64,000 nt of DNA, taken from contig NC_067195.1 in the NCBI RefSeq assembly GCF_000699445.3, forward strand, positions 64,724,591-64,788,590, in the 5' to 3' direction. The DNA comes from Schistosoma haematobium. Taxonomy: Eukaryota > Platyhelminthes > Trematoda > Strigeidida > Schistosomatidae. The position numbers were made by a program, and so were the translations under genes. The notes under the pieces are model-generated. The model had not been told where the DNA came from. It saw only the letters and a program-made list of their open reading frames with translations, and searched no databases. This document shows positions 12,195 to 25,300 of the stretch, in pieces; positions within the stretch are counted from its first letter, which is position 1, and each line of letters opens with the position of its first letter.

Positions 12195-13556
12195 GTGGAG
12201 AGCAACTGGAAGGGGATCAAAGAGGCAATCACTTCAACATGTCATGAGGTCCTGAGTCACAAGAAGCACCATCACAAGGAATGGATCACTGTTGATACAC
12301 TGGATAAGATTCAAGAAAGGAGGAACAAGAAAGCAGCAATCAATACCAGTCGAACAAGAGCAGAAAAAGCCAAGGCACAAGCTGAATACACAGAAGTTAA
12401 CAAACAAGTGAAGATGAGCATCAAAACCGACAAGCGTAAATATGTGGAAGATTTAGCAACGGCGGCGGAAAAGGCTCCAAGAGAAGGAAACATGAGACAA
12501 TTGTATGACACGACAAAGAAACTCTCTGGAAATCGCCGCAAACCAGAACGACCAGTGGAAAGCAAGGAAGGCAAGGTAATCACCAACATTGAAGAGCAAC
12601 AAAACAGGTGGGTAGAACACTTCAAAGAACTCTTGAATCGATCAGCTCCACTAAACCCACCCAACATCGAAGCAGCACCCACGGACCTCCCAATCAATGT
12701 TGACCCACCAACAATTGAAGAAATCAGCATGGCCATCAGACAAATCAAGAGTGGCAAAGCAGCAGGACCGGACAACATCCCAGCAGAGGCACTAAAAGCA
12801 GACGTAGCGGCAACTGCAAGGATACTCCACATTCTCTTCAATAAGATTTGGGATGAGGAACAAGTACCAACAGACTGGAAAGAAGGACTTCTGATCAAAA
12901 TACCGAAGAAAGGCGATCTCAGCAAGTGTGATAACTACAGGGGCATCACTCTTCTCTCAATACCGGGAAAAGTCTTCAACAGGGTATTGTTAAACAGGGT
13001 GAAGGACTGCGTAGACGCCCAACTTCGTGACCAACAGGCAGGATTCCGTAAGTATAGATCGTGTACAGACCAAATCGCAACTCTACGGATCATCGTGGAA
13101 CAATCAATTGAATGGAATTCATCACTCTACATCAACTTCATTGACTATGAAAAGGCATTTGATAGCGTGGACAGAACAACACTATGGAGGCTTCTTCGAC
13201 ACTATGGCGTACCTGAGAAGGTAGTCAATATCATACAGAACTCATATGATGGATTACACTGCAAAATTGTGCATGGAGGACAGTTGACAAAGTCGTTCGA
13301 AGTGAAGACCGGTGTCAGGCAAGGTTGCTTACTCTCACCCTTTCTCTTTCTCCTAGTGATCGACTGGATCGTGAAGACGTCAACATCTGAGGAGAAGCAT
13401 GGGATACAGTGGACATCTAGGATGCAGCTGGACGATCTAGACCTGACAGATGATCTGGCTGTTCTATCGCACACGCAACAACAAATACAGGAGAAGACAA
13501 CCAGTGAAGCAGCAGTAGATTTCAACATACACAAAGGGAAGAGCAAAATTCTCTGA
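12195..13556 (+). pseudogene. RTE reverse transcriptase domain (copy D)
   Basis: Same frame as the upstream endonuclease. Motifs in order: KSGKAAGPDNIPAEAL, IPKKGDLSKCDNYRGITLL, QAGFRKYRSCTDQ, FIDYEKAFDSVDR, TGVRQGCLLSPFLF and the catalytic box. The catalytic box reads LTDDLAVLS instead of the usual F/Y-ADD. Both Asp are kept but the preceding aromatic-Ala is lost. A stop at 13554-13556 is followed by more family sequence to ~14470, interrupted by the solo LTR. Probably inactive. Confidence 0.9.
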
Positions 13557-13769
13557 CGCAATACAACATGCACCAAACAAATCACACTTGACAGAGAAGA
13601 TTCGGAAGATGTCAAAACCTTTGCATATCTGGATAGTATCACTGATAAACATGGTGGATCTGATGCAGATGTGAAGGCGTGAATCGGCAGAGCAAGAGCA
13701 GCATATCCACAACTGAAGAACATCTCGAACTCAAAACAACTGTCAACCAACACCAAGGTCAGAATTTTC

Positions 13770-14113
13770 AATACTGTTGGGGACGATACATCCCAAAAAC
13801 TCATATTTGTAATTTTATCATATCGATTAAATAATTAATAGCAGTCAATTTATGAACTCATTGATTAATGTTTTAAATTTCCCATGACAATATTGATTAT
13901 ATATATTTGTATATATACGTTTTAAATTGTGTTTGTGGGCTCGCTCGTTTTCTGGCTGTTTGAAGAATATATTTTCCATACCAAGCTTGGACTTCTACTT
14001 CTAGGTAGCGGGGCTGGAACGCATCAATAGCTAGATTACTGGTCTTTGGTCACTGAGTCTTGTTCTCGTTCGCAGATTAAGTGAACTCGTGAAGCTTCAA
14101 ACCTAACAAATAC
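13770..14113. mobile_element. Solo LTR inserted in RTE copy D, with 5-bp TSD
   Basis: A 334-bp unit at 13775-14108 starts TGTTGGGGACG and ends CCTAACA (TG...CA). It is flanked by AATAC at 13770-13774 and 14109-14113. Removing it and one AATAC restores a continuous RTE reading frame (RIFNTNVKT). This is the footprint of an LTR retrotransposon that recombined down to one LTR. It does not resemble the gypsy-type LTR at 48932. The family is not identified. Confidence 0.92.
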
Positions 14114-14539
14114 AAATGTCAAAACAGTTCTACTGTATGGGGCGGAAACTTTGAGAACTACAAAAGCCATCATCCAGAAGATACAAGTGTTTATTGACAG
14201 TTGTCTACGCAAAATACTTTGGATTCGTTGACCAGACACTATCAGCAACAACCTACTGTGTGAGAGAACAAACCAGATTACAACGGAGGAAGAACCGCTG
14301 GAAGTGGATAGGACACACATTGAGGAAAGCACCCAATTGCATCACAAAGCAAGCCCTCATATGGAATCCTCAAGGCCAAAAAACACATTACGCCGAGAAA
14401 TGGAGACACATAAGAAGAATGAACAACAACTGGACAGTAGAAAAGAAGGCCCAGGACAGAGTGGGTTGAAGAATGCTGGTCGGCGGCCTATGCTCTATTG
14501 TGACTAACTGGCGTATGTAAGTAAAGTAAGTAGGTGGAT

Positions 14540-16533
14540 GATCACAGAAAATATTAAAATCACTTTTAAGGTGTGAATCCACAGGTATTACGTTTTAGTT
14601 ATAATTTAAGTGGACTGACAGATATTTGATTATTTTAGTTCTTTTGACATATCACCCTCACATATTTGGGAGCATGGTATGATAGATATGTCATCTGTGA
14701 AACATTATCTATTGTAACATTTGTCTTTTTCAAACCTCGATTTCTACATACCAACTTGTAGACACTATTACACAGAAAGCTGGAGAAAAATATTTCTAAC
14801 ACCTGTATGATATGGTAAGTTTCTAGAGAGAAAATTATTCACAAATACTTATTCCTCCCCCTAATTACTTTGTAATCGGAATAAAACACCAAACGGTTAT
14901 AACTATTGAAAGCTGTCTACGATGGACAGTATCAGCCCAGTTCAACATTGAAAAGGTTTCGACTCATAGTATACCATTAAAACTAGAAATACAAAAAAAA
15001 ATCAGATTATTTCCGTAAAAATTATTAAGATGAATGGAAATCATGTTCATTCCCGTTTACGTATCTTTGTACTCCAACAAAATAACTCACATTTCCATGT
15101 AACGATAATAATTGGAATATGTAGGAAATAGACTTGAATAGAACAAATCGTATTTGTTAACAACTCTAGATTTTCACTTGTGAAATCTGAATTGTGATTT
15201 TTGCGATAATTTACTACATTTATTTGTTGTTTCTTATCCACACAACCAATAACTTTAGTTTACTTTTTAGGTTTGTAACGTTCATACCTTTTCTGATTCG
15301 CAAGATATTTTATTTACTGTTTATAATCTGAAACTGGGTTATTTGAATAATACTACTTTTCATGTTCAACGGGAAATGTTGTCTAGAAGCTTGGATTACT
15401 GAAAAGTAATTCATTTGTAGATACCATTCAGAAATGGATCTTCAATCAAATATCCACACACATAAATCCATTATTCCGAAAACCGAGCAAATACATCAGT
15501 GATGCATTTGGTAAGTAATTCAATCACCAAACGATTCTAAGGATTGGGTTGGAATAAAAAAGATAATCACTGTTAACAAGAAGATAGTCACTACAACTAC
15601 AAGTAATGTTATTCATAAGGCCAAATATCTATCATGAGACACATCAATTGTATATACAGTCCCATCAAATAACACAAACTATGGTACATAACACTAAGAG
15701 CTCAAGCAATTTGTTATAACAATTGTTTATTTTTAAGATATTCCAATATATTTCTGCTACAGAGTTTGTACATCTTATGCTCATCAATACAGTTCAGTAA
15801 AACGTTAGAGATATCCCGAAAATTGAAACTACAGCTAAGGGCCAATCAGGCATTTTAATTACATTCGCAATGAGAAATGCAGATGTCGTTGATATAATTT
15901 GAAACGTAATTAACAAATCAAAATGAGACTTGTTAAACAGCAATCATGAATGAAGTGTCGCATATGTTTAGTGAAAAACATACAGAACTAACTCATCTGA
16001 ATAAAAGTCATCCTTCTTAAATCTAAAAAAGATAAGATAATGGACACTGAAAAATGTCACAAGAAAACGAAAAGCAGGTGATGTGTAGTATGCATACTAA
16101 CAAATAAATGATTAGTAAAAAAAGATGGGAATCAAAGCGAACACAGTGTGTGCAACATACTCGGATTGATGAGTCGGATAGAACAAAAATAAAGATTGAA
16201 TAGTAGGTTGGCCCTAAAGTGGGCATTGATTTCTCCAACGATAGCTTTCTAGTATTAAACTCAAGTAGCCCTAATGGTTTAGGAATCCCACATCGGTATA
16301 TATAGAGGGGAAAATTAAGGATTAGTTGGGAGAACGAGGAAGCAATCACAACAGAAAACAATTTGTTTTGAAAATATGTTAACAAGATTATATTGAACAA
16401 CAAAAATTTTGGAAGTTAAAGTTGATAAACAGGATGAACTGAATAAATAACATACAAAAAACATTTTCGTCAACGAATTAAAAAAACAAAGGAAAAGGGA
16501 AAGGAGGATATGAAGACAGAATTAAAGAGAGAA
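14540..16533. other. Downstream flank of CLPTM1, probable 3' UTR in part
   Basis: No coding region. The CLPTM1 3' UTR must begin at 16533 on the minus strand. I see no close AATAAA on that strand; one candidate (TTTATT on the plus strand) is near 15724. The rest is AT-rich without a recognised repeat. Confidence 0.4.
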
Positions 16534-16793
16534 TCACTTCTTGAGTGAACCTGATTTTCGTTTACGCACAGACGATGTAACGTCACTCTGATCATCAGAA
16601 TCGGAAAGGGTTGGATTTGGATCCGAAGAAGTGGAAGATAAAGCAGGCGTTGTTTCGCTATCGATGTCGGACTGCCTCGGTTCACATTTGATATGAGCGT
16701 CGAGCATCTCCTTACTGACTCCAAATTCATTAATACGATTGGGATCCATTGGATATATCCAACGTTGATATAAGTAGATGAAAAATATCACGT
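16534..16793 (-). CDS. CLPTM1: CLPTM1 terminal coding exon 10
   Basis: Encodes residues ~550-635: DVIFFIYLYQRWIYPMDPNRINEFG, conserved in the family, then a ~60-residue acidic, Ser/Thr-rich tail with SDSDDQSD and a basic end (RKRKSGSLKK) before the TGA. The acceptor is TCCTTTTAG|AC. The tail is variable in the family and probably cytosolic. Confidence 0.94.
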
Positions 16794-19291
16794 CTAAAAG
16801 GAAAGTAAGAAATAACAGTGAAAATTCTAATCAGGCCTATGATATAAGTACCTTACACCACTCTATTTTTAATTGGTCGCACCTAATATTCTTGCTTTGT
16901 TCCCTTATACTATTTAAACTTGGGTTAATTTTAGTTATTCTCTGAAGAAGTGGCTTACACTGAGTCACGAAACGTCAGAAAATCTAATTCTTCTACCCAT
17001 TGGGATATTACAAATACATTATTTTTATTTATTTCAAGATTATAGTTTATGTTTGAATAAAAATTCACCAACATATGAAAAGTGTGATATTAAACTGCGT
17101 ACAATTAATGTAGTGATTTAAAGGTGAAGTGCAAAAAAGAAAACCAAACTATCATAATATAGCAGTGTGTGTGATTATTTTGTTCTAATAATTGAAATAT
17201 TTTTTCTAAAGAGAATGATATTCGTCTAAATACATCTGCTACACTGATAAGGCAATTCAATGTTGAATATATTGTTCAATATATACTTAATTAACGACAG
17301 TAGCATAACTTGATTTCCACCAACTGTGACATTAAATAATTTGTACAAACGAAACAATCCAGACCAATCAAAATGATAGATTTTTTAATTTTTTGAAAAT
17401 CGAAATATTACACTGGGTTTTTCAAGACACTACCTTTTATGTCAACAGTTTTGGACTAAGCTAAAAAACATATTCTTAAAAATTGAGTCTTACCGTCACG
17501 TAGACATCCAATTCGATACAGAGTAGGCATGCGGATAACAAACGCAAATAAATCATCAATAAATGTATTCAGTGCTTTGTATGTTAACATTCTCCAGGGA
17601 AGATGAGCAACAGATTTCATTTTATAATTGATAAACAATTGTGGGGTCATCATGATGAAACCTTCAAAATATACCAAATAAAAAAGGTTTAAATGTTAGA
17701 TATCATACTGTGTGATGTAGGATTTATTGAATACTTCGTAAAATATCCTTCTCATTACTGACAACTAATCGAAATGTACAGCAAGATTAATTTGCTGATA
17801 AGGTTATTGGATCCATTTATTTGAACCATAAAGCCCGTTTAGATTATGATTTATTGCAGAGAAGTAATCAAGTGTTGTTAAAAGTATGGGTGGTTTTTAT
17901 TTTCCGGTTGCTCAGTCGTGGAAGGATACTTCGTCTTAAAACACATGAAAAAAACGAATCAAGTGTTGTTTTGACGGCATGGTAGAGTAACTACAGTGAA
18001 CAAGGAACAATTTTGCTTGAGGTCAGTTAAACATAACCTTTTGTGAGTAGCTTTGGATGAGCTAGCTCCATACTTTTAAGGCCTAACTGTTGGGGACGGC
18101 AGTCTGTGTGGTAAGGTGAGGTGTGATATTTTCAAAACCAGACTTTTTTAGCCTTCTCTTTCTCCTGCAGAATGGAGGCATCTTTGCACATGATGGTTAT
18201 CTAAAAGAAACATCTTAGTGCCGTCACATTATAGTGCAGTACGACTTTACCTTCAAAAACTGAGTTTGCTGCTTTTAGTTTTATTGCTTTCCGACTAACC
18301 TGATCCGCAAAGTAGAACCTAATTGAACGAGTGTTCCACGACATTTAAGTTCAACTATCAAGTCAATGTACCAACTACGTTCAGGAATGTGTTAATAAAC
18401 TACATGGAAATTTAGTTTCATAGACAACATAACTAGTAATAAAAATTAATGTTTTAAGATACAAATGGGTCTCAATAAAAAAAAACAGCAGTCATAAGCA
18501 AGAATGATTAGACCTGAAAGGGACTGTCGTACTTGATCACAAACAAGTAGCCATTTAAACACCAACAGTTAATGGATCCTATGTACAAAACTAAGCAAAA
18601 CATTGTCAATTAATAAGTTCGAAACAGAAAAGAGTTCGTGATCCCAATAAATTTCACCTCATCTAACTGTAAAATGTGTATTTGCTAAACGTTGACCGAT
18701 AAATTAGAATTTTAGTAACATAATTACCACAAACATTAAACAACTACTGATACACCGGTTCACAACAGACGACACTAAAACATAAATTTATTCCACTTAA
18801 ATTAGTCTGGTGAACTAAAACACCTGGTATCTGCTATTAGGATTGCTAGCCACAAATTATATATATATATATAATTTATCATCAGTAAGGTAAGGATCTT
18901 ACTACCCAAGTAACTTATTGAATACAGCCAAGAAGTAAATTGTTGTAGAGACCACTGATTTTAGTACATGCTTGTCGTTTACATATCACAATAGTGTCTT
19001 ATTAATTTTAGATGTTTAGAGAAATAGAAAATTGAGATTTTATTAAGTTAAAGACATCAAACAGCAAAAATTCCATGAAATGTGAAAATCTAACATTGAG
19101 AGAATAGTTATTCGGGAAATCTAAAATTCGATAATGGACTTGTGGACATCACTCAACCATTGGCAATAAAAGATATTATTAGTAATGCGTAACAAAACTG
19201 AGTGGAAAAGTTCGGTGTTGATTATTTAGTAAATGATTGATGATTGAGTTTAATAAGAAAATGATAAAGTCTAGTTTATTGTGTGAAAATA

Positions 19292-19347
<56 letters not shown>

Positions 19348-22300
19348 GCCTTTATACTATTGTATTAAATTATATAGCGTAAATACACACCGTTCGCTTG
19401 ATTTATTTTAATCGACAATGATTGTCATGTGATCAAAATATATTACGCTGTAACCCAATGAAAGATGAATGAATTGACGATTTGAACGCTGTAAACGCTA
19501 CTTCGATAGAAATTAGTGGCTCATTCCAAGTGTATAACATAAACTTACCGAATGTCAACAGGAAACCGTAAGAGACAGAAAGTATCCACGAATACCAACC
19601 ACGATGCTCTTCATATATTAATGAATATCCACAATAAGCTGCTAACAATGGGAATAAAATCCACGATAAATATCGGAAAGCCATCTGGAAAATATTAGAA
19701 ATTCACATATAGTTTTTCTCTCAAGATATGTAAATGCCAAGAAACTGATACAACAGAGGTGATAAACTGAGTATATTATAATAGACGCCAATAAAAACAA
19801 TAAAGCTTGGTATGCTGGAAGGTTATATGAACTTGTGAACAGAGTCTGTCTTAATACTGGAAAACTACATCATATATAACACGACTGCTTTTTCAACACT
19901 AAAGAGAAGCTATCTTTGTGCATTATTCTGGGAGAGATTTATGGACTAGAATTCAGTTTTAAACAACAACAGATTAATTATATTCATCATTCTTCCATAT
20001 ATTGTCATAAAACAGACTAAATGTTCAATAACTCTGGTATTATAAACTACATTACAGGTGACTGAGTATAATAATATAATGTTTAACGAGTGTGTGTGGC
20101 ATTGTTGAATTTTCCTAACACGCTTTACTATATAAACATTATAACAAGAGAAAATTTCAATATAATATAATTTACCTGATCATATTTTTTCGTATCACTT
20201 TCTACATATGATGATTGGTAATCCACATGAACACGTGGAAATACATTGAATACCAACGAATCATAATCCAACTACATCAACGAAATAAGGAAAATAAAAT
20301 GAGGTGATACTACTGAAAGTGTAAGAGATCATTTCAAAAAATATCATCAGAAGCTGTATGGAAATGCATTTAATTATGCCATTAATTTTATAGTCAATAC
20401 ATACGACAGAGGGAGGAAGGCAAAGAGCTTTACACTCTTTTAGTGAAATATAAATTATTTTAGATGTGTTCAAATTTGGTAATATAGCCTGATGGACTAA
20501 AGCCAGGAGACCTGCTCAACCACTTGCAACACTTATTTTTCAACTGTGTAAATAATTCAACTAAAATAACTGTTCCATATTTATTTGAACGGAATAGTAA
20601 AGGGACCAGTCTACAAGCCCCATATATTAAAAATAATCATGTGCACACTAGTGACTGGTCTCAGTAAGTCATCTATAATGTAGGACCAGGCGCATATACG
20701 CGTCGGTCCAAGTTGCTACACCTCATTAGCACGAAAAAATGAACACCAAATTCATAGAACTAGTCACTTCAATGGTAGCAATGTATAAAGGAAAAATTGT
20801 GTATAAGGATATAATACAGGAAGAAAGAATTAGTTCGTGGAAATAAAGGTATAAAACAATTTTAATCTCACCGTTTAAGGACAGGCAAAGGATGTATACA
20901 CCGACGCCATTGTGATCGATCCTCAGCCATGTCACCCAGAGTCTCCAATCATTGGTTATGACAGTCACGTGGACCCCAACCAAGTAGTCTGCATCTACCA
21001 ACATGGCTAAAACTAGAATTCAGTGACTTCAAGCACTGATGCCACGTCTTGGTTTGGCCACCCCTAACTTTCTTACAACCATCTCCAACACTAGTCAGCA
21101 TTGCGCGTCGTGGTAATCGATGTTCAAGCATACGCAACACGTGGTCTAACCATCTCAGTCGATGAAGATTTATAACCTTATCAACTAATTTACCATCATT
21201 CCCTAATACCCTGGGTCTAACATCACTATTATTTACCCGGTGATCCCAGCAGATGCGAGCAATATTTCTAAGGCATTTGTGACCAAATATTAGTAACTTA
21301 CGAGTATCCTGCACTCTTAATGGCCTTGTTTCGCAGCCATAAAGCAAAACAGAACGAACTACCATCCAGTATACTCGTCCTTTAATTGATAGACGGATAT
21401 ATCGCCTTCGCCACAGGTGATGTAAGTTGGCAAAAGCCAAACGAGCTTTTCGAATCCGTGCTGAGATATCGTCAGACACCAACCCATTAGGGCTGATCAC
21501 ACTTCAAAGATATGTGAAGTTGGTAACGCGTTCGACTGTCTCACTACCTATTCTTAGTTCAGATGTTGACGCAGACCAGTCCTGAAGCAACAACACGCAG
21601 TTAGAGGGAGAGAAGTGCATTCCGAACATGCTTGCATTGTTGCTGAGAGTGGTCAGAAGATTCTGCATTTTATCAGGGTCTTCACCAAACAGAACTATGT
21701 CATCTGCGTATTCTAAGTCGATAAGTGGACCTCCTGGAAGGAGATCAATACCCGAGAATTCAGTCGATGAGAATTTTATTTCCATCAGTAGGTCTATGAT
21801 GAAGTTGAACAAAAATGGAGAAAGTGGGCAGCCTTGACGGACACCACTTGAAGTTACAAAATCAGATGACAGTTCGCCTGGTAGTGTTTGAGTAAAGAGC
21901 CTTCACAAGATTAATGTACTTTTGAGGTACGACTTTCAATGATAGACACTGCCACAGAACATCTCGGTCAACAGAGTCAAATGCTGCTTTTAAGTCAGTC
22001 AGTCAGCTACAACGTAGGACCAGGCACATGTATGCATCGGCCCAGGTTGCCATACCTCATTAGCACAGCAAGATAAACACCGGATTCATAGGAGTGGTTA
22101 GGTCAAAGGTGGTAATATATAGGAGAAAGATTGCAATAAGGATATAGTATAGGAAGAAAGAATTAGTTCGTAGAAAGAAAGATGTGAAGTGATCTTAATC
22201 TCTTAGTTTAAGAGAAGACAGAGAGTGTATACACCGACGCCATTGTGATCGATTCTGAGCCATGTCACCAAGGGTCTCCAACCATTGGTTACGAAAGTCA

Positions 22301-25300
22301 CGCGGACCCCAACCAAGTAGTCTGCATCTACCAACATGGCTCAGACTAGAAGTTAGTGACTTCAGGCACTGATGCCACGTTTTGGTTTGGCCGCCCCTAA
22401 CTTTCTTCCAACCATCCCCTACACCGGTTAGCATTGCACGTCGCGGTAATCGGTGTTCAGGCATACGTAATACGTGGCCCAACCATCTCAGTCGATGAAG
22501 ATTCACAACCTCATCAACTGATTTACCATCATTCCCTAATACCCTGCATCTAACCTCACTATTACTTACCCGGTGATCCCAGCAGATGCCAGCAATATTT
22601 CTAAGGCATCTGTGGTCAAATACTAATAGCTTACGGGTGTCTTCTACTCTTAATGGCCATGTTTCGCTGCCGTAAATTAAAACAGAACGGACTGCCGCGC
22701 AGTATACTCGTCCTTTTATTGATAGACGGATATCTCGCCTCCGCCAAAGGTGACGTAAGTTGGCAAAAGCCAAACGAGCTTTACGAATCCGTGCTGAGAT
22801 TTCGTCCGATACCAACCCATTAGGGCTGATCAGACTTCCAAGATAAGTGAAGTTGTCAACTCGTTCGACTACTTCACTCCCTATCCTTAGTTCAGGTGTT
22901 GACGCAGACCAGTCCTGAAGCAACAACTTGCATTTAGAGGGAGAGAAGTGCATTCCAAACATTCTGGCATTGTTGCTTAGTGCTACCAGAAGACTCTGCA
23001 TTTTGTCAGCGTCTTCACCAAACAGGACTATGTCATCTGCATATTCTAAGTCGATAAGTGGACCTCCTGGAAGGAGATCAATACCCGAGAATTCAGTCGA
23101 CGAGAGTGTTATTTCCATCAATAGGTCTATGATGAAGTTAAACAAAAATGGAGAAAGTGGGCAGCCTTGACGGACACCACTTGAGGTTGCAAAAGTAGAT
23201 GACAGTTCGCCATAAGCCCTGACTCGACTGGTAGTGTTCGAGTAAAGAGCCTTCACAAGGTTTATGTACTTCTGAGGTACGCCTTTCAATGACAGACACT
23301 GCCACAGAGTTTCGCGGTCTACAGAGTCAAATGCTGCTTTTAAGTCAAGAAAGACCACCATCGTCGGACGCCGATAGGTATGCTTGTGTTCTAGAACCTG
23401 ACGAATGGTGAATATGTGGTCGATGCAGCCACGACCAGGTCTAAAGCCAGCTTGGTTCTCTCGTGTTTGTAGTTCACGAGTCTTAGTTAGGCGTTTGATA
23501 ATTATCGAGGCCAGTATTTTAGATACTATGTTTGTTAAACTAATCCCTCTGTGGTTGTCACAGGATGATTTTGACCCTTTCTTATATATTGGGACGATAA
23601 GTGATTGAGACCAGTCAGATGGAATAACGTCTAACTCCCAGATCTTAGCTAAAATATTAGTCAACCTAATCGCTAAAATTGGACCACCATCCTTAAAGAC
23701 CTCTGGAGCCAATCCATCTGGACCAGCTGCCCTTCCTCGTTCCAGATTAACTATAGCCTTCTCAACTTCAGCAAGAGTTGGGGGACCTACTTCAATGTTC
23801 CATTCACTTTGTCTGGGAATGGAGGGTAGTTGTAGAGTAGCTGAAGGCCAGCTGAACTGTTCTCTAAAATGTTCCGCCCATCGTTCTAAACGTCTGGACT
23901 GGGAGCAGATGAGAGTATCATCTTTTTCCGAAATAATCTCACTTACACTTGACTTATTAATTCCAGTTTCTTTTATTAGTCTGTAAAGCTGTCTTGTGTT
24001 CCCTATAGTCGCCGCCTTTTCCATCTCTTTTGCTTTCGTTACCCACCACTGCTCACGGTCGTTCCTTAGACTTTTTCTTAACCTAGATCTGATTTGTTTA
24101 CGCTCTTCATCATGTTCAGAACCTGATGGGACGAGTTTGCGAGAATCCATCAGTGTGACAGACCTTGAAGAAATCCACTGGTTCCTTGTAACTCTGTGGT
24201 TTAAGTCACTAATAGATGTCACTGCTGTTTCCACAGCTGTTTGTATAGCTTTCCAAGCAACATCTGGGTCAGCCTCGTCTTCACAACTACCTAACTGTGA
24301 CCTCAGTTGTTCCTGGAACCTACTTTTGGTTTTCTCGTTACTCAACTCAGTTCTAACGGGTCTTTTTAATGTGGCTTTTTTGCGTCCAGTGAGGCGCAAG
24401 CAGATGCGTGCCCGTATTAGGGCATGGTCGGAGTCCAAGCAGGTGCTCCAGAATGAACGACAATCTTCTACCGACCCACCATTGTCGGACGCCGATAAGT
24501 ATACTTGTGTTCTAAAACCTGACGAATGGTGAATATGTGGTCGATGCAGCCACGACCAGGTCTGAAGCCAGACTGATTTTCTCATGTTTGCAGTTCACGG
24601 GTCTTATTTCGGCGTCCGATAATTATTGAGGCTAGTATTTTAGATGCTATACTAGTCAAACTAATCCCTCTATGGTTAGCACAGGATAAGTTTAACCCCT
24701 TCTTATTTATTGAGACAATCAGTGATTGCGACCAGTCAGATGGAATAACGTCTAACTCCCAGATTCTAGCTAAAATATTAGTCAACCTAATCGCTAAAAC
24801 TGGACCATCATACTTAAAAACCTCTGGATTTAATCCATGTAGACCAGATGCTCTTCCCCGTTTTAGTTTAGCCATAGATCTTTGAACTTCAACTAGAGTT
24901 GGGGGGCCAACTTCAGTGTTCCATTCAGGCTGTTTAGAAATTTTGAGTAGTTTCAGAGTAGCTAACTGGTCTCAAGAGGTAATTCAAGGAGTTCTGGTGA
25001 GAGGTTATGGCCAGCGAAGTTCAAACTCGTTGGGTGAAGAAATTACCCACTAAAAACAATAAAAGATAGTTGCTGAATATTGTGAATCGACAGAAACTAG
25101 ACGTGCAACCACTGGGTGTCAGCTCAGTGTTCTAAGCGCAAAACTGGCGCCTTGAGACTCAAATGTTTCGGAATTGATCCCAGATGGGGTCGTAGATGTG
25201 CATTACTGAGGAGTTCCATACTAGAGCAAAACAGTTGTCTAGTGCTTTTCGGCTACGAATTGTTTAACTTAGGTTAGTTTCTGATATCTATGACATCAAA

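Larger units (their letters stand above)
11017..14539 (+). mobile_element. Full-length RTE non-LTR retrotransposon (copy D, lineage 1) with TSDs
   Basis: The element spans 11028-14528 and is bounded by perfect 11-bp repeats, AGTAGGTGGAT, at 11017-11027 and 14529-14539. It begins AAGTTCGCCTGGAGCCCC and ends in GTAAGTAAAGTAA. Removing the 334-bp solo LTR and one 5-bp TSD leaves ~3.16 kb. It encodes an apurinic-type endonuclease followed by reverse transcriptase, the RTE layout. It lies outside any gene and points the opposite way to CLPTM1. Confidence 0.93.
17662..19548 (-). other. CLPTM1: CLPTM1 intron 8
   Basis: GT-AG intron of 1,887 bp. Apart from the RTE-like fragment and a short AT palindrome near 18858-18882, it is AT-rich with a (TA)n run near its 5' end. 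Confidence 0.85.
20664..24964 (-). mobile_element. RTE copy A (lineage 2), 5'-truncated, carrying RTE copy B
   Basis: Flanked by 10-bp repeats ACTGGTCTCA at 20654-20663 and 24965-24974. Copy A's own sequence is 20664-~21994 and ~24479-24964; the middle is copy B. Residual frames show LEYADDIVLFGED at ~21700, the C-terminal HLWRRR.IRLSIKGRVY, and GRASGLHGL at the 5' side. It carries frameshifts and a small deletion near 21880, so it is older than B. The 3' tail is short (GACTTAC). Confidence 0.9.
20615..25265 (+). mobile_element. Diverged hammerhead SINE split by RTE insertion
   Basis: The left piece (~20615-20663, CATGTGCACACTAGTGACTGG) and right piece (24965-~25265) together align with 4165-4530. 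The right piece has a degenerate tRNA-like head (TCAGCTCAGTGTTC, GAATTGATCCC) and CTGAGGAG at ~25206, but GAAA has become CAAAA-like, so the ribozyme is dead. The 10-bp ACTGGTCTCA at both inner edges is the TSD of the RTE that split it. Confidence 0.75.

Noticed and set aside
12311..12925. 204-codon open frame antisense to RTE copy D
   Set aside because: It is the complementary shadow of the reverse-transcriptase frame; the product lacks any domain.
23996..24532. 178-codon open frame antisense to RTE copy B
   Set aside because: Shadow of the retrotransposon frame.
25206..25250. Hammerhead core in the intron 6 SINE
   Set aside because: CTGAGGAG is present but the helix II partner is mispaired and GAAA is lost, so I treat it as a dead relic.
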